From Helichrysum umbraculigerum (lineage: Eukaryota > Streptophyta > Magnoliopsida > Asterales > Asteraceae): a stretch of DNA of 64,000 nt. Under the pieces are notes generated by a model, which saw nothing but the letters and a program-made list of their open reading frames with translations, made no database searches and was not told where the DNA came from. This document shows, in pieces, positions 33,763 to 44,914 of this stretch. Each line of letters opens with the position of its first letter. Within the stretch, counting starts at the first letter, position 1. The position numbers and the translations under genes are program-made. The stretch spans positions 65,840,001 to 65,904,000 of the forward strand of contig CATIUR010000006.1 of the NCBI GenBank assembly GCA_949592205.1, read 5' to 3'.

Positions 33763-33770
33763 ATATATTA
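33763..33770 (+). promoter_or_regulatory. putative TATA box of gene 4
   Basis: ATATATTA about 80 bases before the ATG, at the same spacing as in genes 2 and 3. Confidence 0.4.
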
Positions 33771-33846
33771 ATCAATCCCTTATAATTTTCTAGTTCTCAA
33801 TCACTATTCACAAACTTCATTCAACAAATTAAACCCGTATACGGCG

Positions 33847-34362
33847 ATGGGGACGACCGTAGATTCATCGAGTCATAAGAAACCAGTTAACATTGGTAGG
33901 ATCATCAAAACACCCTTAAGAGCCGTCTCGAAAGCCTTAGATCTATATGTTAAAGGCATTACCAACCTCACTACTAACCAAAACCGAACTTCTAAGAGGG
34001 CCAATGTTATGATAACAACCCTCGAGTCTCAAAAGCTTCCTAGGAGTTTTAGTACTAGTAGAATAGCAAGTTACGAAGAACCACCAGAAAGTGCACTCGT
34101 TAGATCTATTTCTGCGGCCCCAAGTAGCAGTAGACCTACTCGTATCAATAGCGTTGAGTTGGATAATTACTTGATGCAACAACGTCGTAACAAGTTACTG
34201 TCGTATGCAGCGAGTAAAGGTCATGTGCCTAGAAGTTGTAGTGTTGGGATGGGGAAAATTGATGAAGAAAGGGCTTCGTCTTTTAGGGATGACAATATTC
34301 TTAAAAGCAAGCCCGACACCAAGGTTAAACGCTCGATGTTTTCAAGTTTCAGGAGGCGGTAA
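33847..34362 (+). CDS. small basic protein of the tandem S-V-G-M-G-K-I-D-E-D family (gene 4)
   Basis: 171 residues, one exon, the most complete family member here. N-terminus with SSSHKKPVNIGRIIKTPLRA, nearly identical to gene 3; SKALDLYVKGITNL; LPRSFSTSRI (about 61-70); LVRSISAA (about 80-87); RRNKLLSYAASKG; VPRSCSVGMGKIDEERASSF (about 126-145); and a basic tail KRSMFSSFRRR. No signal peptide or membrane segment. All three hydrophobic-x-R-S-x-S modules are present. It is the best copy for defining the family. Other frames across it (33943-34182 minus, 34205-34408 plus) are shadows. Function unknown. Confidence 0.82.
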   Translation: MGTTVDSSSHKKPVNIGRIIKTPLRAVSKALDLYVKGITNLTTNQNRTSKRANVMITTLESQKLPRSFSTSRIASYEEPPESALVRSISAAPSSSRPTRINSVELDNYLMQQRRNKLLSYAASKGHVPRSCSVGMGKIDEERASSFRDDNILKSKPDTKVKRSMFSSFRRR

Positions 34363-34369
34363 TAGTTAT

Positions 34370-34877
34370 GATCGAGTTTTCATTGTTATGGGTGTTTCTC
34401 TTAGGTAGTCTTGTAGGATGGCCGGGTTCTTTAGTCGTCGTGTTTTGTATTCCCTAGCATCTTGTTAATTTATATTTATATGTATTTATATTTATGATCT
34501 GTCGTTTAGAAAAACTGATCGATTTTGCATCTTAAGAAATCTGTTAATCTAAAGCCGCCCTTCCATTTACGGATGGATTTTTTTCTAAATAAAAGATAAT
34601 ATAATTAAGTAAAATCTTTAAAAATATACTATATACGAAATTAGGAATGCACTTCCGGCATTGTCTCTTTTGATGAATAAAAGAGGACGTTACTTACGAC
34701 AAAGTTGACAGAAATAAGTTATAATCAATTGAGAAATATACCTACTCTATTCGAAGACATACCTCGAGAATGTATTAAGTATTATAATAATGGCTCGTTG
34801 GCCTTTGGTATCGAGACGACTCTTCTACCATACGAACTTTCAATTACGTACACGGTTGTGAGTTCAAGTCTAGAGGT
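34370..34877. other. 3' flank of gene 4
   Basis: Includes the probable 3' untranslated region. The 74-codon frame 34705-34929 runs into a fold-back element and is not called. Confidence 0.4.
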
Positions 34878-35176
34878 GGGATACGTATTTAAGAATGAAT
34901 CCAACTCGTCTCTAATGTCTATTGTGTAATCTATTTACGTTTGCTATATTTAATGAATCCAACTTTCAAAAATAATTTTTCAATGTATTTTGTTGTTATG
35001 TCGTCCGTTTAAGGGGCCACGTGACATCTATAAAAGGGCACACATCATCAAAAGTACGACATGATACATTATAACACATTTTTTGAAGATTGAATGCATT
35101 AATGATAACAAATGTAAATTGAGTACACACAATAGACAATAGAAACGAGTTTGATGCATTCTCAAACACTTATCCC
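34878..35176. mobile_element. palindromic fold-back MITE (copy 2)
   Basis: Left GGGATACGTATTTAAGAATG and right CATTCTCAAACACTTATCCC are inverse. It shares TCTATTGTGT and AACTTTCAAAAATAA with 20035-20337, and has GGCCACGTGACATC at its apex. Confidence 0.75.
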
Positions 35177-36052
35177 ATCATCTTTCTTAAAAAAAATTAA
35201 ATTAAATTAAACAACGAATTAGTACCGTTGTTTACAATTAATTAAGTTCGAAGTATATGATACCCTGGAAACATATCTAAGCTCTCATTTCGAGCATCCA
35301 TTGTCACTCGGAGAATCACACTTTGTTCTTTTGCACATTATTATTATTATTTTAATTACGTTTTATTAGTTTCATATATATATTATCACTATCAATCAAC
35401 CATTTTCGTCACTATTAATACCTTTTATTAATAATTTTATAAAAAAAAAACAATTATTATATTTAAATATGGTTAAAAGTACAAGTAGATTCACATTTGA
35501 TTAGTTAGAATATACAAAACAATACAAAAAGAATACACCTAATTTTGCTGTTATTTGGCCTACTATTTATTTTAATTTTTTTAGTTTAGACATGTCATTT
35601 TATGTTATTCGGCATGGATAATAATAAAACTCCGCGATTTTTCTCATTCTTACGATCCTCTTTTTTCTTTAGCTGCCAACAGAAGAAAACTGAAGCAGAT
35701 GAAACTTGGCATTGCAACCACGCTTTTTCCATGCCGACCGCAACGTCGAACAAGTCTGCTATGTCACGCTGACCGCTGTCATAGCGATGGTCTAATTAGT
35801 TTCCACACAACGTACTAGTACATCCAATGTATTCTTTGAGACTTTCATCAGGCGGATAATTTAGTTTTAATCTGACTACTATACATTATAAATATATAGG
35901 TTAACTTGTTTAGCTGTCAGGGTACCTTTTTATATTAAATCACAAGTGTCACTCCTGTCATAGACTATAACTGTTCTCCAATGGCAACCCACATTAGACT
36001 GTAAAAGCATGTTTTTAAAATATGTTAGAAAATCATACCACATGAGCTCAAG
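35177..36052. other. intergenic DNA
   Basis: AT-rich, apart from a short GC-richer patch near 35690-35800 that I do not recognise. Confidence 0.4.
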
Positions 36053-37908
36053 GGATATTATAAAAAAAAAAAAAAAAAAAGTTAGGTCGCACATTAACAA
36101 ACTGTTTTTCGTCAGGTTGCCTGTTAATTAATCAAATTGGTCATTAACTAATTTTTCCATGATTATATTAATCAAGCCACACATTCTTATATCTATTGTA
36201 CGTTAGTTAAATAAGTAATGTACAAGTTCGTTATACAAAAAACCGACAAACCGAAAAGCTCCTCTCTTTCACGACCATCGATCTCTTATCGCACCTAAAG
36301 GTTAATTAGTACGACGACTTGATTCCCATAATCTTTGAGTTATAAACAGCCTTATAAATAGTACTGAGTACTAACTATAAGTTTTGTAGGTATATATTAC
36401 AGGCAAGGATATATTAATTCATGCGATACACGAAAATGAATGGGAAAAAATGGTAATGGGTGATAGTTGATATGAGCAAAAAGCCAAAAGTGGCTGTATG
36501 ATTGACTTAATTGTATGGTTATTATCTTTAGTATTTCTTTTTTATTTTATTTTTAATTTTTTAAAAATTCATTTACACTTAGTTTTATGTTATGAGAAAA
36601 GTTTGGGGGTGGAAAATTGATTTTAAATTACTTGAATCTAAGTTTTTAATATAGGTTTATATTCCTCTTCGTAACAAGAGTTAATTTTAAATTGATCAAT
36701 TCTAATGTAATAGCTATGTCATTTATTATTTAGTATTATTTGGATAACTCAAATTCAAAACATTATAAAATTATAAATAGGTTCACACGCTTTATAAAAA
36801 ATTAATTAACAATAAATTGATCAATGTTTCTTGGACTTTACCCATTATATGGGATCCAAAATTTGATATTATTTTTCATATTTGACCCAAAATGGAGCCT
36901 CTCATAATAAAACAGTAGAAAAGCATCTCCTCAACTAACTATCACCAAGATGATCCATTGATTAACATCCTAATATTGTCACATGAAATTTTATATTCAA
37001 ACCTCACTAACTGTACATACTATGGTGATGATGAACAATGTTAAAACGATTACCAGAATTTTCAGTTAAACTGCGTACATTGAAGTAATAGTACTCATTC
37101 TCCCGAGTAACCTGAACATAAAAATTCTCATCCGTTTACCCATTTTAAATAGCATCCACTCATTAGAGATGCAATCCTATTTGGTATAGTCTATAGCTAA
37201 TCAAAGATTTTACAAGTCTTTCAGAAAAGGAAAAAAAAAAAAAAAAAAGAAGATATATACCAAACAAAATATAACTATCTATCTCCCTATTAATTTAAGT
37301 GCCTATATATAAATTAACATCATGAACTCATTATAAAAGCTGCGCGATTGCTACATTGTGATCCTATCAAATACGTACATTTATCTGCTGAAACATATTT
37401 ATTGACCGTAAGGCGAAAGTACAAACTTATTTTGAAATAATTAAAATACAATATGAAACTTAAAATAAGAACAAACATGACATTAACAAATTTTATAATT
37501 CGAAACTAGTATAACTGGTACCATGATTTTCATATGTAAGATTACATCTTAATAATTTTTATAGAATGTAATCATTACCTAATGTAATTATAAATTGTAA
37601 ATTGTAAAATTGTAAAATGATATTTATAAGAAACTCTTAATTAAGTTTCTAAATTCTTGAATGATATACAAATGCAAATATAAAATGTATAAGCCGAAAT
37701 TATAAATTACATACTAAAAAAAATTGAAAAGAAAAAAAAGAAACATTCATAAAATGAAAAGGAAAGAGAAAGTTAGAAAGAAGGCAAAAGTAAGTCTGAT
37801 ATAAATTAATACATAGATAAAAAAAATAGTGTGATTTTTGTTGCAAATTGGTAGGGCTGAAAGAATCGAACCTTCGCCACTTTTGCAAATAAGAAAGTGT
37901 TATCTTTA

Positions 37909-37944
<36 letters not shown>

Positions 37945-38006
37945 TAATTAATTCCTTCTTTTACAATTCCTTTTCAATTCTTAATGTTAACGCTAATCTT
38001 AATCTT

Positions 38007-38015
38007 AATATATAA
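38007..38015 (+). promoter_or_regulatory. putative TATA box of gene 5
   Basis: AATATATAAC, about 90 bases before the ATG at 38104. In gene 6 the matching stretch is GTATATATAAC. Confidence 0.45.
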
Positions 38016-38103
38016 CTTATAGTTTCTTATAAATCCTTGTCATTCCTCTCACTCTCAATAACCTTCTTCTTTACATGTGAAGAAAGAAGAAAAAGAATGC
38101 CAT

Positions 38104-38526
38104 ATGGCGATAAAGAAGAAAGCAACAAGTGAAAGGAAGCCAGTGATGATCACTAGATTCATCAAGTCACCGATAAAAGCTATATCGAAAGCTATGGATT
38201 GCTACGAAAGTTACATGAGAAATTTGGTTACCAATCGGCCTCTAATGATCATGGAAGAAACTCAACTTCCTAGGAGTTTCATCATGCTATCCGAAAATGT
38301 CTTCTACCCGGGGCCGCTTATTAGAGCTATTTCGACCCCCATAACTACTACAAGTGCAACTCAAGATTTACACAATTCATTAGTTGCTACTACAACCGCG
38401 ATATGGCCTAAGATGAGGACAATTTATGAAGATAGAGTTTGTTCTTTCAAAGAGGAGGCTATTGTTTGTACAAAGAAACTTACTAATACTGGTAAGTTGT
38501 GTTTTCTAGTGAAATCTGTTTGTTGA
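38104..38526 (+). CDS. divergent member of the tandem family (gene 5)
   Basis: 140 residues from the ATG at 38104; an upstream in-frame GTG at 38077 is not a likely plant start. The N-terminus KKKATSERKPVMITRFIKSP, then KAISKAMDCYESYMRNL, clearly matches the KTPxRAxSKAxDxY block of the other genes. LPRSFIM and LIRAISTP correspond to the first two modules. The end IYEDRVCSFKEEA corresponds to IDEDRASSFKNDN, but the R-S-C-S-V-G-M-G part is missing. The C-terminus FLVKSVC is unique to this pair. Differs from gene 6 at 8 residues. A consensus donor GGTAAGT at 38491-38497 allows an alternative second exon (see findings). Function unknown. Confidence 0.72.
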   Translation: MAIKKKATSERKPVMITRFIKSPIKAISKAMDCYESYMRNLVTNRPLMIMEETQLPRSFIMLSENVFYPGPLIRAISTPITTTSATQDLHNSLVATTTAIWPKMRTIYEDRVCSFKEEAIVCTKKLTNTGKLCFLVKSVC

Positions 38527-39627
38527 TGAGGCACATATGCGCGCTTTCGGGTGTTAAAGTAGCACCACGTACCGTCAAGGAACAATCATGACGACACTCA
38601 CTTTATTGTACCATATTCATTCAACTGTGTGCATTTTTGTTAAGTTCGAGTAGTGTAACTCTTTGATACATTTCATGTACTACACATAATAATAATAGTA
38701 ATATACGCCTTAATCGGTGTTTCATGGATTGCCCTTAAGTGGTTATTTTAATCACATATCGTGATTAATTATCTTATTTCTTGATGATGTTTGAAGATTG
38801 GATGATACATTGCAGTTGCCAGCTTATGCCGGAGGAGATTACAACTTGAACAAATTTTTGTAGCTCCTGCATCTCATCATATTCTGGGCCCAGACTTGGG
38901 CTTTTACGCAGGCCCAACAGGAATTGTTGGTGACGTTGAGACTTGAGAGTTCATCATAGATAAATTTTAAAATTTTCAAACGAACACATATTTGGAAGTA
39001 TTGTCGATAAAACACAAATTTCTCATATTTTAGAAATGCATACTTACAAACAAATTGCATAAAAGACACGTCCACATAAATCTTATAAGGGAAAACAATT
39101 CGTAACGTTGAACCGTACAATTTGAAAGGTAATGTTATTGTTAATGTAGGGGTTATTCATATGAATATAAAAATGTTGAAGGATCAAAAATTAAAAATAT
39201 TTGTTTTGTGATTGATCAACATTACAATTGAATTGTAATGTCGACTTTTACAAAATAATATAGCACAGGAATTGTACCAATCGTATTAACTTATTGTTTA
39301 TCTTTCTTAAATTCTCTTTCGTCATAGCATTGGGACAATATGTAAATACATACTTTTTGTAGGATTACTCTCTGTAAATGCATTTAATTTGGATACGATC
39401 TAAATTGTGTGTAATCAACTTCGTTTTTTTTTGTGTTGTGTGTGTCGAACTTTCATTTTTGAGCTATTGTAAACAAAGGGATATTATAAAAAAAAGTTTG
39501 GTGGCACATTAACAAACTGTTTTTCGTCAGGTTGCCTGTTAATTAATCAAATTGGTCATTAACTAATTTTTCCATGATTATATTTATTATGCCACACATT
39601 TTATATATATCTATTATTATTAGTTGA

Positions 39628-40404
39628 GGGTGGGGTTCAAATGAGAAATGGAATTTGTGTGAGAATGTATGAGGGAACCAATGATATTGTACCATGTGTA
39701 CAAAGAGAATATTTCAAATGTACAAAACCCATTTACCCCCAACATCAATTATCTCATAAGGACAAATCAAAAAATTATGCAAATTGCACCATTAAATTCA
39801 GCGTTTTCTCCTCTTCGATTTGCCGTCCCTCAAGGCATACTTTCGATGAGTTTTTTTTTCCATCTTTTTTGGTGGGTTTCACATGTAATAACACATGTGT
39901 TAAAGTGTTGCGTTTAGGGTTTAGGGTTTGAGGTTTAGGGGTTAGGGTTTAGGGTTGGAGGTCTGGGTTTTCGGGGGCGAAATCCCAGACCCCCAACCCT
40001 AAACCCTAAACCCCAAACTCTAAACCCTAAACGCTTTACAAAACTCTAAACCTTAAATCATACTAAACCCTAAACCCTACTAAACCCTAAGCCCTAGCCC
40101 TAAGCCCTAACCCTAACCACAAATCAAATGTACAACCAATCACTAACACATGTGTTACTAATTTTCAAAACCCACCAAAAAAATGAAAATTTTTTTGGGT
40201 CAAAAGTATGCATTGATGGACGGCAAATCGAAGAGGAGAAAACGCTGAATTTTATGGTGCAATTTTCATGATTTTTCGACTTACCGTTTGTGAGATATTT
40301 GAGTTTCAAAAATGTGGGGGAAATGAGTATTTGATGAAAATGAGTGGTTGAGATTGATTCCCCTATTCTCACTTAAAATTGATGTACTTATTTGAACCCT
40401 ACTC
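39628..40404. mobile_element. Mutator-like element with telomere-like repeats (copy 2)
   Basis: Ends GGGTGGGGTTCAAATGAG and CTTATTTGAACCCTACTC; 10-bp duplication TATTAGTTGA/TATTAGGTGA (39618-39627, 40405-40414, one mismatch). Unit 1 of the segmental duplication lacks it at the matching site (about 36205), giving an empty-site comparison. Telomere-like TTTAGGG then CCCTAAA arrays lie at about 39909-40115. Open frames inside are repeat products. Confidence 0.9.
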
Positions 40405-40699
40405 TATTAGGTGAATAAGTAATGTACAAGTTCGTTATACAAAAAACCGACAAACCGAAAAGCTCCTCTCTTTCACGACCATCGATCTCTTATCACACCT
40501 AAAGGTTAATTAGTTCGAGGACTTGATTCCCATAATCTTTAAGTTATTAACAGAGCCTTGTAAATATACTGACTATAAGTTCGGAGGTATATATATTACA
40601 GTCAAGGATATATAGCGATATACGAAAATGAATGGGAAAAAATGGTAGTGGGTGATAGTTGATATGAACAAAAAGCCAAAAATGGCGGTATGATTAACT

Positions 40700-41077
40700 T
40701 GTAGAGCCTGCTTTCGAAATTTTGATGAGAGAAAAAGAAAGTAAAAGGAAATACAATGGTAGAAATGAAGAGAATAGGATACATACTTTTTATAAATTTA
40801 TGTTCCCTTGTTGAAATTTTTTTTTTTTTTACTTATTTTGTATTCTCGAGTTGGAGAGAAATGAAAAGAAGTAACACTTCTATAACTGTTTTAGACTTCC
40901 TTCATTCCACTCCTTCTCACTCTTGGAGAGAAGATTACGAAAGAAGATCTTAAATAATTCTCATCCTACCTCTTTTCTTTTCCCTTCACATTGAAAACTC
41001 AGAAACACAACCCCATTTTGGTTTCTTTCTGATTTTCTTATGTTCTCTCGAAAAACAAACTCCGGAGTGGGCCTACA
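40700..41077. mobile_element. probable MITE invaded by a family B solo LTR
   Basis: This sequence is missing from unit 1 at the matching place (about 36511). It begins GTAGAGCCTGC and ends GGGCCTAC, possible short inverted ends. No element family recognised. Confidence 0.4.
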
Positions 41078-43286
41078 TGTAACATCCACTCCTCGGGTCT
41101 AGTTGTATTTTAATATTTTCTGACTTTTAATTATTTATTAGTGTGTCAGAAAATAGTTTTGTGTTGTTATTTGAAAATATTAGGAAAAGAGTCGCATAAT
41201 TTATTGTGACTAGTAAATTATTAATTGTTTTAAATTAACATTGTTGACGGTAAAATAAAATAGTTTTTCCTCGCAAATGGTTTTAAGTTCCAGACAATAG
41301 ATATTAAAGGGGATAAAACTAGTACACATATTGTATGTTATATGTGTAAAATACGTAATAAACATCTCCATTCTTCCTGTAACTTCGATTGAGACCAAGA
41401 AAGAGATCAAACACCTAAACTAAACCCTAATTCAATCTCTAATTATCAGATTCTTGTGAAATCATCTACTGTTTATGTTGAAATCACTCTGGCCGAACCC
41501 AAACAACCACAGGGACGATTTTGAAGTTTTAAAACTAGTCTTGGAGTTAAATTGAAGCTTTAAATCTTTGAATTGAGCTTCAATAAAGTGATTTGATTCA
41601 TCCTTTCATCATCCTAACTCATTGTAAGTGTTAATTTCTTGAATTTCCTAAACCTAGATAATGAGTTTTTGGGCAAATGATTAAATTAGGGTGATTGATG
41701 CTAAATTGAAGCTTGTGTTCATGATATAATGATTAGTAGATGCTTAAATCATGATTAATAGCTAAGCTATAACCTAGAAACTAAGAACTTGATATATTCC
41801 TATGAAGAAAATCTATGAGCATAATTGGTTATTCATGAATTAAAGCTTCTAAGATTAAAGTTAGTGATGTATGATTGATAAGTGTTGTTAATAATCATAA
41901 TCATGATTAAGTATTGTTGAGAATTATATTGATTATCATGGGTTATATGATTAATTAGTATTGTTTATGGCTAAGAACACTTAATTGATGATTAAAGATG
42001 ATTGTGTGAGCTTAATTGTTAAGTGTTCATTAGACCTAATATTGGAAGTTTGATGAATTGTTGATGGTAGAGGTTAATAACCTTAGTAATGGTTTAACCA
42101 TATTGATTAGTGATAATCGAAATGGATTAATGTGATAAGATGGTCATGATGATCATAATTTGATAAGTGATCGTGAATTTATGATATTAAGGTGATTATT
42201 CATGGTCTTGAAATGATACATTTTAAGTAAATAATGAATTGAGTGATAACTCATTGAAATTGAGATTATGAATCATGTTATATGACTTTAACATGAATTG
42301 ATTATTATGGATGAGTTATTAAATCGTTATTTATATCGTATTCTCAGATATGGAGAAAGACTCAGTGACATTAGACTACTGAGTGGACGACTGAGGTAGT
42401 TGGTGAGTGGATCTTTAAATCCTCAGTGTAATTTAGTTGTAACATGTTTGGTTACAACGAGTAAACGTATTATTACTGCTTTTAGTTTGCCATGATGATT
42501 TTGGTTTAATAGTAATAATACTGTTGATAGACTGATTAGTCTGATATATTGACCTGATTGAATATGTGATCATTTGTTATTTGGCCTTCGGGCATTATGG
42601 TATTGAGGTCAACGCGATAGTTGGGTTTGGTTACTATTGTAATACGACAGGAATTTCCTTGTACTTCTCGTTAATAGGAAATTAGGTCGTATGAGATTAG
42701 TACCAAACTATCGGTCTATTCTGTATTGGCCATACAGTGTGACGGTAAGTGTTACTGGAGAATCCCCGGGTATTATGATATCTCCAGAGCCACCGATCCT
42801 CATTGACATGTTGTGTATTGAGATGTTATCTCATTGAAATAGAATTGTATGTTCTTGGCTGAAGGTTTCCCCAAGAACCATTGATTTACTGTGATGTTTT
42901 GTTTACGATTATTTATTGTAAACAAAGTTGTTATGCTAAGTTGGGCTGTTGATTATAGTTTCACTCACTTAGCGTTATGCTAACCCCACCACCCCACCTC
43001 TTGCAGGTTTTTGTGTTAATACAATGGGCAGGCAAGAAGCTTGTTTGACTGGAAGGAATGTTTGACAACTAGCGTTTACTATGATATTTGAGTGTATAAA
43101 GAAATGTTATCTTTTGTTTTCATATAACACCCAGTTTAATGTACTTTGGTTGTATTTCATAAAACTAGTTTGAAACAGGTTTTGAAATATCATGTTTTAA
43201 GATGTCAATATTAAAAGTATAAATGATGAAATTTGAACTGACGCAGATGTATTATATTTAAATGATTGTAAATGAGGGGTGTTATA
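41078..43286 (+). mobile_element. family B solo LTR (copy 1)
   Basis: Starts TGTAACATCCACTCC, ends GAGGGGTGTTATA, flanked by CTACA and CTATA (one mismatch in a 5-bp duplication). It shares with 48625-50710 the blocks GACGGTAAAATAAAAT, TTTTAAGTTCCAGACAATA and TTAGACTACTGAGTGG. No coding region. Absent from unit 1 of the segmental duplication. The right terminus TA instead of CA is seen in both copies. Confidence 0.8.
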
Positions 43287-43948
43287 CTATACTTATCTTT
43301 AGTATTTCTATTTTTTTTTTTAAGTTTTTTTTTTAAAAAAAAAACTTCATTTACACTTAGTTTTATGTTAATAGAAAAGTTTAGAGGTGGAAATTTGATT
43401 TTGAATTACTTGAATCTAAGTTTTTAATATAGGTTTATATTCTTAACAAAAATTAATTGAAAATCAATATAAATTGATCGATTCTATTGAAATAGTTATG
43501 TCATGTAATATTTATTTTTTTTGGATAATTTAAATTTAAAACATTATAATAAATAGGTGCCTATGCTTTTAAAATGTTTCCTGGACTTTACCTATGATCT
43601 GGGCTCCAAAATTTGATTTTCTTTTTCATATTTGACCCAAAATGGAGCCTCTGATAATAAAACAGTAGAAAAGCATCTCCTCAACTAACTATTATCAAGA
43701 CGACCTTGTAATTGACATTTTAATATTATCACATAAATTCTCATGTTTAAACCTTACTAATTGCACATATTACGGTGGTCACAGACAATGTCAGAAACGA
43801 TCACAAGAATTTTCAGTCAGACCGCATACATACGAGTAAAAATACTCATTCTCCCGAATAACCTGAACATGAATATCCTCAACAGTATACCCTTTTTAAA
43901 AGCTTCCCCTCAGCTCATTAGAGAAGCAATTCTATTTGGTATATTAGA

Positions 43949-44258
43949 CGGCTCCCAACCCAAGCATCGGTTTCTCGTCGGTTTGCAAGTGACGAACCGA
44001 TGGGGATGGCACGCCCTCGTCGGTTTCGTCCGTCGGTTGTGAGCTTCGGATATCCGAAGTGTGTAGTCGTTTGAGTGGGGCCTCGTCGGTTTTATCCCTT
44101 TTGTGTGTATAATATTAAAGGTAAATTGGTGAATGCGGGACCCAAAAATTAAAGTGAAGGATCGGGGATGGGAGTGGTCAGTCAGTTTTCTGAAAAAACT
44201 GACGTGGCGCTTACGTGGCTCTGTCAGTTTCAGTCAGTTAGTTTTTGGGTTAGGAGTG
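43949..44258. mobile_element. MITE with CTCCCAACCC termini (copy 2)
   Basis: Begins GGCTCCCAACCC and ends GGGTTAGGAGT. It contains TCAGTTTCAGTCAGTTAG-like words in the orientation inverse to 5004-5333. Absent from unit 1 near 37190. Confidence 0.6.
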
Positions 44259-44401
44259 ACCTTATACAGATAATAGTGTTTCAGGGGAAAAAGACAAAAG
44301 TAAGTCCTATATAAATAGACAAAAAAAAGGTGTGCTTTTTGTTGCAAACTGGTAGGGCTGAAAAAATCGAACCTTCTTTCTTAATCTTAATATGTACTCC
44401 G

Positions 44402-44410
44402 TATATATAA
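44402..44410 (+). promoter_or_regulatory. putative TATA box of gene 6
   Basis: TATATATAAC, about 85-90 bases before the ATG at 44492. Confidence 0.45.
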
Positions 44411-44491
44411 CTTAATTAGTTTTCTTTGAATCCTTGTCTGTCCTCTCACTCCCAATAACCTTCTTCTTTACATGTGAAAAAATAATGTGAT

Positions 44492-44914
44492 ATGGCGATA
44501 ACGAAGAAAGCAACAAGTGAAAGGAAGCCAGTGATGATCACTAGATTCATCAAGTCACCGATAAAAGCTATATCGAAAGCTATGGATTGCTACGAAAGTT
44601 ACATGAGAAATTTGGTTACCAATCGGCCTCTAATGATCATGGAAGAAACTCAACTTCCTAGGAATTTCATCATGCTATCCAAAAATGACTTCTACCCGTG
44701 GCCGCTTATTAGAGCTATTTCGACCCCCACAACTACTACAAGTGCAACTCACGATTTACACTATTCATTGGTTGCTACTACAACCGCCATATGGCCTAAG
44801 ATGAGGACAATTTATGAAGATAGAGTTTGTTCTTTCAAAGAGGAGGCTATTGTTTGTACAAAGAAACTTACTAATACTGGTAAGTTGTGTTTTCTAGTGA
44901 AATCTGTTTGTTGA
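44492..44914 (+). CDS. divergent member of the tandem family (gene 6)
   Basis: 140 residues, duplicate of gene 5. By direct comparison the coding sequences differ at ten bases: eight change the residue (for example K4T, E64K, G70W, Q87H) and two are silent. Differences fall in the first two thirds; the last third is identical. The same missing S-V-G-M-G segment and the same GGTAAGT near the end occur. Its promoter side carries the MITE at 43949-44258, and the gene is boxed in by two solo LTRs, so its expression may differ from that of gene 5. Function unknown. Confidence 0.7.
   Translation: MAITKKATSERKPVMITRFIKSPIKAISKAMDCYESYMRNLVTNRPLMIMEETQLPRNFIMLSKNDFYPWPLIRAISTPTTTTSATHDLHYSLVATTTAIWPKMRTIYEDRVCSFKEEAIVCTKKLTNTGKLCFLVKSVC

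Larger units (their letters stand above)
36053..39475 (+). repeat. tandem segmental duplication, unit 1 (holds gene 5)
   Basis: It starts at GGGATATTATAAAAAAAA and ends in CTATTGTAAACAAA, directly before a second GGGATATTATAAAAAAAA at 39479. Shared blocks with unit 2 appear in the same order: TTTTTCGTCAGGTTGCCTG, AAGTAATGTACAAGTTCG, the AATGGGAAAAAATGGTA region, the whole gene, and its 3' flank to GTGTGTCGAACTTTC. Confidence 0.9.

Noticed and set aside
38077..38103. Upstream GTG start for gene 5
   Set aside because: A plant gene would use ATG; gene 6 has its ATG at the position equal to 38104.
38492..38512. Very short GT-AG intron in gene 5 (GTAAGT...TTCTAG)
   Set aside because: About 20 bases is far below the minimum for plant introns.
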